DNA from: Fibrobacter sp. UWR4
Lineage (GTDB): Bacteria > Fibrobacterota > Fibrobacteria > Fibrobacterales > Fibrobacteraceae
Length of the DNA stretch: 44,317 bases
Direction of reading: 5' to 3'
NCBI RefSeq assembly: GCF_003149045.1
Contig: NZ_QGDU01000030.1
Coordinates: forward strand, 1-44,317
Shown here: one piece after another, positions 1-8,630 of the stretch
How the letters are laid out: every line of letters begins with the position of its first letter
Numbering within the stretch: position 1 is the first letter of the stretch
Position numbers and translations under genes: made by a program
The notes under the pieces: model-generated
Database searches by the model: none
The model's input: the letters and a program-made list of their open reading frames with translations, nothing else
Told to the model about the DNA's origin: nothing

Positions 1-95
1 ATTAAATTTTAGAAAATAGCCCATTTTTTGTTTAATTTAGGCGAAAGTCAACAAAAAAGGGTGGCGAAGCCACCCACACATGTTGATGAAGAGCC
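1..95. repeat. Left copy of a 95-bp terminal inverted repeat
   Basis: Bases 1-95 are the exact reverse complement of 44223-44317; identity stops at base 96 (t here, g in the other copy). The repeat contains a 7-bp hairpin with a T-run, i.e. an intrinsic terminator. Because all neighbouring genes are ordinary chromosomal ones, the simplest reading is a dispersed repeat at which the assembly stopped, not the end of a linear replicon. The 3' end of the giant minus-strand gene runs into it. Confidence 0.95.
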
Positions 96-3000
96 TTATT
101 TTTCCATACATCCTTGGACATAAATCCATAAGGCGTTACTACGAAGCTTCGAAGTTTTTCACCATTTCTAATACTTCTCCAATCGTCATTTACATCTGTT
201 TTTCCGGTATAAATTTCTTGTACATAAGATTGTGTAAGCATATTTCTTAAGAACATTTCTTTAGAAACCGGACTCTTTTCTCCAAAGGTATAGTAGGGCG
301 TTGTCACGGTCAACTTCCTTTCTTGCAAACCATTCGGAGCAGCAACCTTTGCAAGAGTTGCTGTCGGGGAACCTGTAACTGGATCAAATCTGTGGTTTTC
401 CATTTCAGTTTTAGTCAATTTAGATTCATAATTTATCGTATCAGAAATGTCATAACCAGTCATCGATATTGTGTTTATCACGAATGCAGGGTAGCGAATA
501 TACGTAACGAAAGAAGATACTGCCTTGTCATTCTTTTCATACAAGTAGGGATAATTCTTCTCACAAACGTCATCATCACCAAAGCCCTTATCATTATCAC
601 CACAACTTAAACGATTTTCAACATTCCAATGTTCAACCTGACGACCGACTTTCTTCTTAATGTCAGTATTGTTTGCATCTACAGCACTATCAAGTACATC
701 CGTTGCCATTGTACTGAAAACGGTGGAATCAGCCTTTATTACAATTTCATTCTGATTTCCACGGAAGAATGTTGTCTTATAGTTTAAGCCGAGGAATGCA
801 GTCAAATCATGGTAAGTTACCTTCTTTTCAATATCTAACTTGACCTCTTCTTTGTCAACATCACTCTTTTTAATTCCCTGCAAAGTATACCATTCCTTAG
901 AATACTCAACATTCTTGTAAAGAATGGGGAAATAACCATCTTTGTGTGAGCGAAACCATTTCTTATGAATCTTTAAATATTCCTTACCAAATTGCGCATC
1001 ATTTGAAATAGCAATCTCGTTATAATCCTTAAGAGAACCCTTTAAATCAATTGTATTCGAAAAGGAAGTTTTAGGATTAATTGAAACAGTAACCTTAAGT
1101 TGTTCAACGTCTCTTATGTTATCTGCATAGAAATAAACAGATTTATGTTCATTTTCAAGCATCGGAATACATCTTTCCTCTTCAGCAATACGAGCAGAAT
1201 TGCTACCAAGCAATTCATAGCAAACCTTGTATGAACGATACGTCTTTTCATGAGATTTTTCACCCCAATACATCAGCTGAGCATTTATCTTCAAGAATGG
1301 TTTTAAAAGTTTCGCAGTTTCAGAATCAACAAATTCTTTAGGAACACCTGTTTCTGGAGTAACATATTTGAACTCGGTTCGGCCATTAACTCGAGATGTA
1401 TCTCCTCCCGTAGTATTCTTGACAGAGACCACAGGATAAGTAATTTTAGAACCAGGAACAAAATCAATATCATCATCGTTAAATCCAACAATTCTTGACA
1501 TAGGTTGCATGGAAAGATCCGGCAATGGGTACATAACTTTTGTTGTATAATACCTATTAGCCAAAACTGCATTGTACGCAGAATCAGGAAGCAAGGCTAA
1601 TTCACCAACGCCATAGTCGTAAGAAGTTTCTGCAGTTCGATCAATGTCATATCTTTTAAGTTTCGTAACACGAATATCACCACCTTTCATTATATCAAGG
1701 CGATTTTCCGCCCACATAAAGCCACCACGGTCTTTTTTTTGTGTTTTCCAATCATAATCAGGATCAGGATTAATCTTTTCTGCAGCGTAAACAAAAGCAT
1801 CACTGATGGTTTTATAGTCTCGATTTAGAACAATTAACTTTGATTCTTTATCGTTTCTATCTAGAATATCAACAACTTTACCGTCTGCAACAATAGCAGC
1901 AGAGCGAGGTCGATCACAAGTTGACCAAATACCACAATCAACAGTAGTTTTTACACCTGATGTCAGGTTAAAATAAAGGTTGCTTTGCTTAGCTTTGTCA
2001 ATACCAAGGTATTCGAGATATTCAAAGCCGTCACCTGTATATCCAACAGGTTTTTTGACATCCCAAAATTCGGCCTTTGGACCAAGACATTGTTCACGCC
2101 AATACAACTTTTGTATTTCAACGCAAAGATTCTCTTTCAAATTATCAGCAATTGTTCCAACGACACTGTATTCACTGCACTTATTAAATCCAATCACAGG
2201 AACATATTTCTTATCATCCCCATAATCTTCGCCATTACCATAAGTGTCTCGTTCGTATTCAACCTCCATTACGCCACCAGCAGGATCAATGACCTTGTTT
2301 AGGCTCCATGTTGCCGCACTATAATCTGCCAGCTTTTGATTAGTTTTATGGTTTTCCTCGGTAGCTCGATACTCCCAGAAGCCCCATTCGTCAACAGAGT
2401 TGTTTGTTGCCAAAATTGAAGCATCCACATCTGTAATACTACTATAGTATTCCTCAGGATACATCTGCGTAACGGTTTCAGAAGAACCTTCTGTTATGCC
2501 CTTTGCAAGAGTAGTCCATCCATCTTTTGAACTGAGTCGTGTCGACGTTTCAGAAGGAGAATTATAGTCAAACTTAAACGGCGGAAGGCTTGCACAACGA
2601 TCGCCCAGACAGCCATATTCTGTTATACCTCTTAGAGTCAATTTTCCATATAAATAATTCTTATCCAGATTTTCCGCACAAACATTAAGGCCAACGGAAT
2701 CCGGAGAATTTACAATATCATCATTAGTCAACGGATAATGGTTATCACAATATGAGTTTAAAGTCTTTGGTTGTAATGAATAGTCGTAAGCAAATTCAAA
2801 CTTCTTGTACGGCTTCTCTACATTTTTCTTATAAAAATCAATTCTCTTAAGGTAACGCATGGAATTTTCGGCGTCATTTTCAAGATCTTTATTCCATACC
2901 ATATTACCCCAGTTTATGTACAGGTTTTGTTTATAATCACCATTTTCACCCACAATCAAACTTTCATCTTGTTCTAAAGAAGGGTTGTCACCCTTTACTT

Positions 3001-5731
3001 CCTGGTGGAAGGTTATTTTACTCTGTGGTGGTAGTGAAACCTTTAATCTATAAAGTCCATTCTTTACATCTGCTCCTGTAGTTTTTTCTACCTGCGACGT
3101 ATTTTCATCAACTCGTACTTTTACAAGTTTACTATTTAATCCAAACATGTCATTATCTAAGCCCAGTATATTTATATAGCCACGCTTTTTCATGTTGGCA
3201 ATCACAGCATCTGGAATTTCAGAATTTACATAAAGCCATCCATCCTTTGCGACATATTCGTACTTAGTCTTATTCGATGATTTATTTTTACCTTGATACT
3301 TTAACACTAAACCCAAAGAAGCTTGGATAAAAATGGGAATTTGATTATTCTCACTTTCGACATCAGAAAGGGATTTTGGCATAAATCCTTTGCCATCTAC
3401 TCTTTTTTCTGTCGTTATATCATTTAGAACAAACTTCGCCTTGTGTGTTGAAGTTTCAATGGAATCCAGGTAAACATATTCCTTCACGCCCATTGCAGCC
3501 TGATACATTCTTGTGTCGCATCCACTGGGAGTAAACCCGTTTTTGGGAACACGACTGTTTGGCATATCTTCTGGCATGATATCCGGACGAGCAAAAGGTG
3601 TTCTCCAGCGGTAAATTTGAGGCTTAGTATAGCCAAACTTCACATTAAAACCAATATTTTTCTCTATGTTATTTTCATCAAGCTTTACGAAATCTGCCCC
3701 CTGAATTTCTGTAATCAGCCATTGGGTTGCAAATGGATTCGTATTAACATTGTAAGAAAAGAAATATTGATCGTCTGATTTACCATCAACATCGATACCT
3801 TTACAAATGTTTTCTACACTTTCGCCAGAAAGATCATCCTGCCATTGCTTAATACCAAAAATCGAATATCTTGTTATTCCATCGATCCATCGGTTTACAA
3901 CTCCCTTTGCAAACTCGCCAACGCCCTCTAAGATTGTTTTAAGAAAGTCCTCATCGGCATCTCCATTCTTATCCCGAAAAACAGGGACTCCCTTTTCAGC
4001 ATTAAGAGAGTAGTCTATTTTCAAATATGATTTCACAGGTTGGGTGAAGAAATATTTTGCACCGTCAGATTTTGTAACTACAAACCCTTTAATTTTTCCA
4101 ACCGGAGAATCATCTTCCAAGATAGGTTCTATTTTTCGAGATCCATAAAGAGCGTAGGTATAGTCACCGATTTTCTTGCTGAGGAGCAAAGAAGACACAC
4201 TCTTACGATCAGTTTTCTTTACATTTTCGGGGACGTCACTTTCATAGTAGCCGCCAGCATCTCCTGCAAAGAGGAAGTTAATGCCAGAGTGAATCGTATC
4301 CTTTACATCCTTATTTTTCCTATATACAAGCCTATTACCACCATTTCTGAAACGAGTTTCATAAAGGGCGTACGGGGAACATGATTCCTCACTCAGACAA
4401 AATCCATAATCATAATTATTCTTTTCCAAAGGATCAACAAATTCATTAACATATGAAAATCCATCAGCAGAATCCATAAGAACTTGAGTATAATCCTCTG
4501 AATTATTTTTTGTTGTCCGTTTATCGCTATGATATACATAGATGCTATGATTTTCTCTTGCAAATGGTCTAAACGAACCAGACAAGCCCTCTGAAGAAAC
4601 AGAATACATATCATACGCCGGAGACATGTTTTGACGGCCTACAGTTTCAAGAGATCTTCCCTTTATCGTCCAATTCCATGGGATATCACTACCACTTTCC
4701 CTATAGTCCTCCATTCCTTTAGGCAAGTAAGAAATTTCATTAGCACCATCAGCAACAATTGCCGGTCCTGCTTGATACATATATCCATATAAATAATCGG
4801 ATGTTGCTGATCTTAAATGATATTCATGCAAGGATTGACTATAACCAAACGAAAAAACGCCGACATAGGTCGGAATAACCAGGGCAAAGCCCGCAGTAGA
4901 TGTCTTATTATGGCCTTTGGAGTTATTTGCATTTGTTACAGAAGCCTCAATTGGTTTAGATGCAATGGTTTTACCTTCTGAATCTTTAAGTGTATTAGAC
5001 GCTTCTATACCAACACCACTGGAAGATACTGTCATTCCAATACGATTCGTTTCTGTCACATCTGTATTGGGGTTTGTCTTAGAATCGCTGACGCCAAAAC
5101 CAACACGATTAGACACCTTCTGTCCCGGAGTATATTGAACCCCAGCAGACACATCGACTGTCGAGCCTAAACGGCCGCCAACACCCACAGTTGGTGTCCC
5201 ATCTTTCGTCGAGAACATCAAACTTGTATTTACACCGACATAATCGTTTCCAACACCGGCACTTAATCCGATTGCATCTGTGCCTACAGTAAAGCCAACG
5301 TTAACGACACCGGCAATCTGTGTACCAACAGTGGCTGAGTAACCCATGCCACCCTGACTTGTGCAGCTCATTCCGGCACTTACTACGCCATAACTCCAAC
5401 CAAGATTAACACTCCACGTGCGCATTGCAGAGTATTGATAAATAAATCCTAAGGTTCCACCATGAAACTGATCATCAGGAACACCTCGAATATCACGGTT
5501 GATAACACCAGGATTCAAAACCCAGCCAAGTCCAACCCACGTTGCTTCCTGATTTGGAGTAATTCCAGCATGGTATGCAATGCTAAGTGGATAATTACCA
5601 TATGGACCCGGCACTTCACCAAGCGGCAATGAATACGCAAAATCACCAGTTTGCATATTAACCATATCTGACATTTTTGAAGGTTCAAACTGCATGTAAT
5701 CAGGTTGAACAGGTCCCCCCCTGCAATGCAT
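32..5731 (-). CDS. Giant RHS/SpvB-like surface protein (body ORF, 5' frameshifted)
   Basis: This 1,899-codon ORF starts near its N-terminus with the pattern seen in RHS/SpvB-like and large Bacteroidota surface proteins (residues about 25-85): TGDFAYSLPLGEVPGP, then PLSIAYHAGI and WVGLGWVLNPGVINRDI. Residues about 100-290 are rich in Gly, Val, Ser and Thr with an alternating pattern, followed by long soluble stretches including a VDPAGGVMEVEYERD segment. No clear YD-repeat array or toxin domain was found at the C-terminus. The in-frame ATG at 5731 has no signal peptide, but a perfect one lies just upstream in another frame, beyond a G7 tract. The last 16 or so codons come from the 95-bp repeat and run through its terminator, so the 3' end may be truncated or chimeric. 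It is the last gene of a four-gene minus-strand operon. Its function is unknown; a secreted or cell-surface role is inferred. Confidence 0.75.
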   Translation of the reverse strand: MHCRGGPVQPDYMQFEPSKMSDMVNMQTGDFAYSLPLGEVPGPYGNYPLSIAYHAGITPNQEATWVGLGWVLNPGVINRDIRGVPDDQFHGGTLGFIYQYSAMRTWSVNLGWSYGVVSAGMSCTSQGGMGYSATVGTQIAGVVNVGFTVGTDAIGLSAGVGNDYVGVNTSLMFSTKDGTPTVGVGGRLGSTVDVSAGVQYTPGQKVSNRVGFGVSDSKTNPNTDVTETNRIGMTVSSSGVGIEASNTLKDSEGKTIASKPIEASVTNANNSKGHNKTSTAGFALVIPTYVGVFSFGYSQSLHEYHLRSATSDYLYGYMYQAGPAIVADGANEISYLPKGMEDYRESGSDIPWNWTIKGRSLETVGRQNMSPAYDMYSVSSEGLSGSFRPFARENHSIYVYHSDKRTTKNNSEDYTQVLMDSADGFSYVNEFVDPLEKNNYDYGFCLSEESCSPYALYETRFRNGGNRLVYRKNKDVKDTIHSGINFLFAGDAGGYYESDVPENVKKTDRKSVSSLLLSKKIGDYTYALYGSRKIEPILEDDSPVGKIKGFVVTKSDGAKYFFTQPVKSYLKIDYSLNAEKGVPVFRDKNGDADEDFLKTILEGVGEFAKGVVNRWIDGITRYSIFGIKQWQDDLSGESVENICKGIDVDGKSDDQYFFSYNVNTNPFATQWLITEIQGADFVKLDENNIEKNIGFNVKFGYTKPQIYRWRTPFARPDIMPEDMPNSRVPKNGFTPSGCDTRMYQAAMGVKEYVYLDSIETSTHKAKFVLNDITTEKRVDGKGFMPKSLSDVESENNQIPIFIQASLGLVLKYQGKNKSSNKTKYEYVAKDGWLYVNSEIPDAVIANMKKRGYINILGLDNDMFGLNSKLVKVRVDENTSQVEKTTGADVKNGLYRLKVSLPPQSKITFHQEVKGDNPSLEQDESLIVGENGDYKQNLYINWGNMVWNKDLENDAENSMRYLKRIDFYKKNVEKPYKKFEFAYDYSLQPKTLNSYCDNHYPLTNDDIVNSPDSVGLNVCAENLDKNYLYGKLTLRGITEYGCLGDRCASLPPFKFDYNSPSETSTRLSSKDGWTTLAKGITEGSSETVTQMYPEEYYSSITDVDASILATNNSVDEWGFWEYRATEENHKTNQKLADYSAATWSLNKVIDPAGGVMEVEYERDTYGNGEDYGDDKKYVPVIGFNKCSEYSVVGTIADNLKENLCVEIQKLYWREQCLGPKAEFWDVKKPVGYTGDGFEYLEYLGIDKAKQSNLYFNLTSGVKTTVDCGIWSTCDRPRSAAIVADGKVVDILDRNDKESKLIVLNRDYKTISDAFVYAAEKINPDPDYDWKTQKKDRGGFMWAENRLDIMKGGDIRVTKLKRYDIDRTAETSYDYGVGELALLPDSAYNAVLANRYYTTKVMYPLPDLSMQPMSRIVGFNDDDIDFVPGSKITYPVVSVKNTTGGDTSRVNGRTEFKYVTPETGVPKEFVDSETAKLLKPFLKINAQLMYWGEKSHEKTYRSYKVCYELLGSNSARIAEEERCIPMLENEHKSVYFYADNIRDVEQLKVTVSINPKTSFSNTIDLKGSLKDYNEIAISNDAQFGKEYLKIHKKWFRSHKDGYFPILYKNVEYSKEWYTLQGIKKSDVDKEEVKLDIEKKVTYHDLTAFLGLNYKTTFFRGNQNEIVIKADSTVFSTMATDVLDSAVDANNTDIKKKVGRQVEHWNVENRLSCGDNDKGFGDDDVCEKNYPYLYEKNDKAVSSFVTYIRYPAFVINTISMTGYDISDTINYESKLTKTEMENHRFDPVTGSPTATLAKVAAPNGLQERKLTVTTPYYTFGEKSPVSKEMFLRNMLTQSYVQEIYTGKTDVNDDWRSIRNGEKLRSFVVTPYGFMSKDVWKNKALHQHVWVASPPFFVDFRLN
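53..75 (-). terminator. Intrinsic terminator inside the left repeat
   Basis: Read on the minus strand, GGGTGGC-TTC-GCCACCC forms a perfect 7-bp stem followed by six T. It lies inside the last codons of the giant ORF, before the in-frame stop at 32-34. This implies the ORF's present 3' end is not its natural one, or that the last codons are chimeric. Confidence 0.75.
5715..5721 (-). repeat. G7 homopolymer, candidate slippage tract
   Basis: Seven C on the plus strand (G7 in the gene) lie directly after the signal-peptide codons. With seven G the signal-peptide frame hits TGA about five codons later. With six G the frame would run on as ...ALQGGPVQPDYMQ into the 1,899-codon body. A one-base slippage, a real mutation or a sequencing error would each explain this. 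Confidence 0.8.
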
Positions 5732-5786
5732 AAGAATAAATACTTACAAGGACTAGAAAAACAGAACAAAGTTTAAGCTTATTCAT
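5716..5786 (-). other. Signal-peptide start of the giant surface gene (out of frame)
   Basis: From ATG 5784-5786 the minus strand reads MNKLKLCSVFLVLVSIYSYA and then LQGG. This is a textbook Sec signal peptide: two Lys, a hydrophobic core and a YSYA cleavage site. The ATG lies 5 bases after the stop of the upstream lipoprotein gene, as expected inside an operon. The present frame stops (TGA) just after the G7 tract. Joining it to the downstream ORF by removing one G gives a protein of about 1,917 residues. I take this as the true start of the gene. Confidence 0.8.
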
Positions 5787-5791
5787 ATTTT

Positions 5792-6259
5792 TTACTTTAA
5801 TCGGATGTGTTGACAATTTTTTGCTGTAATTACAATGTTTCCAATTCGATCATTATAATTTTGAATGTGCAATTCAGTTTTTTGAGGTTTTTCACCAAAT
5901 ACAAAAGAAAAAGAATCCGTATTACCGGTTTCAAAAAGAGGCGTTTTTCTTGTTGCTAAAGGTCTAATGGTGTCCTGTTTAGAAAGAATAAAAACGTCAC
6001 TAAAAACAGCATCACTTCTTGGATAAACCCATAAAAGAACCCTATACGAAGAATCTAGAGACGAGCCCCACTTCGCCTTTTCATAACCTGGGGTCAATTC
6101 CATAATCCTAAAGACAAAATCACTTTGATTTACTTCCGACATGCATCTAGACTCGTAGTATTTCACATAAGTGTCTTTATCCAACTCTGTGGAACATGCA
6201 GAAAACACCCCTATAAAGGATGCCAGGAAAAGAAATCTATTCATAAAATAAGATTTCAT
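5792..6259 (-). CDS. Small hypothetical lipoprotein of the surface-protein operon
   Basis: This 155-residue protein starts with a lipoprotein signal: a short basic N-terminus (MKSYFMNR), a hydrophobic core and the lipobox FSAC, so Cys22 would be the lipidated residue. The remainder is soluble, probably beta-rich, with no family I recognise. It starts two bases after the stop of the Skp-like gene and ends 5 bases before the signal-peptide start of the giant surface gene, so the genes are almost certainly co-transcribed. A role as an accessory lipoprotein for export or anchoring of the giant protein is inference from position only. An alternative ATG (MNRF...) five codons downstream would also preserve the lipobox. 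Confidence 0.8.
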   Translation of the reverse strand: MKSYFMNRFLFLASFIGVFSACSTELDKDTYVKYYESRCMSEVNQSDFVFRIMELTPGYEKAKWGSSLDSSYRVLLWVYPRSDAVFSDVFILSKQDTIRPLATRKTPLFETGNTDSFSFVFGEKPQKTELHIQNYNDRIGNIVITAKNCQHIRLK

Positions 6260-6261
6260 TT

Positions 6262-6798
6262 TTACTTAAATCTTTTATTCAGGAAAACAAGGAAATCTGC
6301 CGTGATATCAGCCTTTGAACCATCTCCATATACAATACTACCATTGCTAGAGGCAAAAACAACATCCAAGCCTTTTTCACGGGCATAATCATTCATGGCT
6401 GTATTAATTTTTTGGTAAATACTACCAAGTTTTTCAACACGCATATTTTGTATGCGATTAGAATAAGACTGATTAAAACGGCCGAGTTCCTCAATTCGAC
6501 GAACTTGTTCATCTTTAAGCTCAGTCTTCTTTTTTACAGAGGCTGTATCATAAATCAAAGAGACTCGTTGTTCAAAAGCCTTAAGAGAGTCTTCAATGAT
6601 TGTTCTACTTTCAACCCATTTTTTTTCTTCGGCCCTAATTTCTTCCATTGCACGGTTGGATTCAACAAAGGATTCAAGAAGTTTTTCTGTATTTACAAAG
6701 CCATAAGATATTTGACTCTGCTTAGAAATTCCCAACACTAAAAAGCCTGCTATTGCTGCTGCAATAGCAAGTAAACTAATCACGTTCTTATTTTGCAT
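6262..6798 (-). CDS. OmpH/Skp-like membrane-anchored periplasmic protein B
   Basis: The start is set at the ATG giving MQNKNVISLLAIAAAIAGF, 178 residues. A GGAAGG ribosome-binding site lies just upstream, inside the end of the previous gene, and the longer ORF upstream is only overlap. An N-terminal membrane anchor (about residues 8-26) is followed by a charged coiled-coil segment (about 35-130), then the OmpH/Skp-type C-terminal part. The C-terminus carries DVVFASSN and VYGDGSKADIT, typical of OmpH-family proteins, which are periplasmic chaperones for outer-membrane proteins. It overlaps the preceding paralogue by 11 bases. Unlike soluble Skp it seems to stay membrane-anchored, since no clear cleavage site is visible. 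A dedicated chaperone role for the giant protein downstream is inferred. Confidence 0.8.
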   Translation of the reverse strand: MQNKNVISLLAIAAAIAGFLVLGISKQSQISYGFVNTEKLLESFVESNRAMEEIRAEEKKWVESRTIIEDSLKAFEQRVSLIYDTASVKKKTELKDEQVRRIEELGRFNQSYSNRIQNMRVEKLGSIYQKINTAMNDYAREKGLDVVFASSNGSIVYGDGSKADITADFLVFLNKRFK

Positions 6799-7312
6799 TT
6801 TTACCTTCCATAAATTTGATGAAACTATTTGAGACATCAGCTTTACTACCTGTACCAAAAACAATCGTGTTATTGCTGGTGCTAAACAAAAGGTGTAATT
6901 TGTTTTTTTTGCAATATTTGGCAGCCATCTTATTAAACATGTCAATGGATGTTTTCAACTCATTTTGAGCATAAATGCTTGTTGAGTCAACAAGTTTATG
7001 TCTTTGTATATTGCTTTCTAGATTAAGCAAATTCAACAGCTCCTCTTCTTCACCTCGACGAACAGAGAGAGAGTCCATTAATCTTGCCAAGGAATCTTCA
7101 TAAACCTTCATCTTATTTTCAATTTCTTGATCCCTGACACGTACCGCGTCATTAGCCAAAAGCAATGGTTCGTATTTTGCTAGAACTTGATCAGAATCAA
7201 TGAACGCAAAAGGCTCTTGCTGCTGATGAAAAAAAAACACCGCAAGAATCAAAAAAACTGTGGACAAGCCCAAAGCCAAAATATTTAACGAGTTTGTTAT
7301 TTTCATATTCAT
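6788..7312 (-). CDS. OmpH/Skp-like membrane-anchored periplasmic protein A
   Basis: First gene of the four-gene minus-strand operon, 174 residues from ATG 7312 (a GTG one codon upstream and an ATG at 7306 are alternatives; no strong ribosome-binding site is seen). An N-terminal hydrophobic segment (about residues 10-28) is followed by a region resembling Skp/OmpH (FAFIDSDQVLAKYEPLL), a coiled coil rich in Glu, Leu and Arg, and the C-terminal signature LLFSTSNNTIVFGTGSKADV. The signature closely parallels the one in the next gene (VFASSNGSIVYGDGSKADI), so the two are diverged tandem paralogues. Known OmpH-family proteins act as periplasmic holdases. The membrane anchoring and the pairing with a huge exported protein are the unusual points. 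Confidence 0.75.
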   Translation of the reverse strand: MNMKITNSLNILALGLSTVFLILAVFFFHQQQEPFAFIDSDQVLAKYEPLLLANDAVRVRDQEIENKMKVYEDSLARLMDSLSVRRGEEEELLNLLNLESNIQRHKLVDSTSIYAQNELKTSIDMFNKMAAKYCKKNKLHLLFSTSNNTIVFGTGSKADVSNSFIKFMEGKNAK

Positions 7313-7315
7313 CAC

Positions 7316-7669
7316 AAATTATCTAAAAGTCCCCTGTTTCTAAACAAGGAAAAATTTTCTAATAATGGAAATTAAAAATCCTCCAGAATAACCCACATAA
7401 ATTAGTCCTATCCCTCCTTAGATAAGAAAATCTACAAAGCCGTCGCGAAGATAGAAAAAGCCAACAAAAGTGACAAGGCTCACACTTTGTAAAACAAACA
7501 AAATCAACAAACAATTTATCAACACAAACAACTCTATTTGTTAACAAACGTTTGGTTTATATTTAATTTGAAAATCATAATAAACTACGTAATCTCATAA
7601 ACCACAATGAGTTGCTAACTTATAAAAAAACGTTTGTTTATTTTTACATTCTTTGTCTAATTAGGAATA
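7316..7669. other. AT-rich intergenic region with direct repeats
   Basis: No credible gene was found in this stretch, which lies upstream of the Skp-like operon. It holds a direct repeat of about 20 bases (AAACGTTTG followed by a T/A-rich tail) at 7546-7565 and 7628-7647. Each copy contains the palindrome AAACGTTT, and a GTTAAC lies beside the first. A second pair of GTTTGTT-type repeats lies at about 7494-7535. These could be operator sites for the operon, but no regulator is identifiable. Confidence 0.5.
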
Positions 7670-7695
7670 AAAAAAGGCGGGATTTTCATCCCACC
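7670..7695 (-). terminator. Intrinsic terminator after FISUMP gene
   Basis: On the minus strand, GGTGGGAT-gaaa-ATCCCGCC forms an 8-bp stem (one G-U-type mismatch) followed by a T7 run, just after the stop of the FISUMP lipoprotein gene at 7709. Confidence 0.85.
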
Positions 7696-7708
7696 ATTAC
7701 TGTTAAAA

Positions 7709-8506
7709 TCAATCCTTCACGCAACGAATGTACAATCCAACAGGTTTGTAATTTGAATAAGGTATGAATGTGGAATCGTAGTTTACCGCATAGCGGTAAT
7801 ACGCGTTACCTTCATCGATTTCCGCGGTACTCCAGAAAGAGCCTTGTTCTCCCTCTTTTAAATAGCGTCCATTTATACCTCTTACACCACCAGGCAGAAC
7901 GGTAAAGCCGATTTCGTCATAGCCGTCATAACGGGCAAAAAAGCCTCCCTCGTCAAGCCAACCACTAGTTGACTTGAGAATGCCGCCCACATTCGGGCAT
8001 TTTTCCGTATCGCCGCATTTCTTACCGCCAACAACGGTGGCAAAACTCGACCATTCCGCCAAAGTAGGCACATGCCATCCTTCGGGGCACACACCTCTAT
8101 GAGGCACATTTGGCGTACAAGTAGTTTCATTACCGCACGCAGCGTCTGCGTTCGCAGAGGAAACCAATCCTGCGCTATCCATTGCAGCACTCCAGGAATA
8201 AAGGCGGCCATATTTAGAGCAATTTCCAGCATCGTCATTGAAGCACCAACTTGAGGAATCGGTCATGCCCTTCCCTTCACAGCAATCATGTTTCACGCCC
8301 ACATAGCGATAGTTCAGGTTCTCGGCCATCCAAGTCTGTCCACCAATAGTCAAGGTCTTGTAAGACTGACCATCACGAGAGTCCGTCAAGGTTCCATAGG
8401 TTACATTGTCATCAGCGCTACTTGAAGAAGAACCACTTCCACAAGCAATCAACAAAATAGAGGCCAACGATGCTACGCAAGCTCCGATTAAACGATTTTT
8501 TTTCAT
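7709..8506 (-). CDS. FISUMP-domain lipoprotein
   Basis: This 265-residue protein has a signal peptide with lipobox LIAC (Cys22) followed by a Gly/Ser linker, so it is an outer-membrane or periplasmic lipoprotein. The body matches the FISUMP pattern (F. succinogenes major paralogous domain): YGTLTDSRDGQSYKTLTIGG, then QTWMAENLNY, GRLYSWSAAMD, CPEGWHVPTLAEW, a FTVLPGG region and a C-terminal GLYIRCVKD. Several Cys pairs suggest disulphides in the exported protein. FISUMP proteins are numerous in Fibrobacter and their biochemical role is unsettled. An AGGAGG ribosome-binding site precedes the ATG and a TATATTTAAG element lies about 25 bases upstream. It is divergent from the lipoprotein gene at 8658. 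Confidence 0.93.
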   Translation of the reverse strand: MKKNRLIGACVASLASILLIACGSGSSSSSADDNVTYGTLTDSRDGQSYKTLTIGGQTWMAENLNYRYVGVKHDCCEGKGMTDSSSWCFNDDAGNCSKYGRLYSWSAAMDSAGLVSSANADAACGNETTCTPNVPHRGVCPEGWHVPTLAEWSSFATVVGGKKCGDTEKCPNVGGILKSTSGWLDEGGFFARYDGYDEIGFTVLPGGVRGINGRYLKEGEQGSFWSTAEIDEGNAYYRYAVNYDSTFIPYSNYKPVGLYIRCVKD

Positions 8507-8530
8507 AAAAATCCTCCTGTAAAATTGAAC

Positions 8531-8539
8531 TTAAATATA
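8531..8539 (-). promoter_or_regulatory. TAnnTTT-type promoter element of FISUMP gene
   Basis: TATATTTAA on the minus strand, about 25 bases before the ATG at 8506. It resembles the -7 TAnnTTTG element of Bacteroidota promoters and recurs before many genes in this window. Confidence 0.5.
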
Positions 8540-8630
8540 AAAAAAATAAAGGCCTTCATCAAATTTTAAAGAGTTCCCAACAAAAACACATTGCAACAAA
8601 AAAATAATATTGATTATCAACAGTTTTTAC

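Noticed and set aside
7359-7547. 62-codon ORF upstream of the Skp-like operon
   Set aside because: AT-rich, no ribosome-binding site, low-complexity Cys/Phe-rich translation; likely non-coding.
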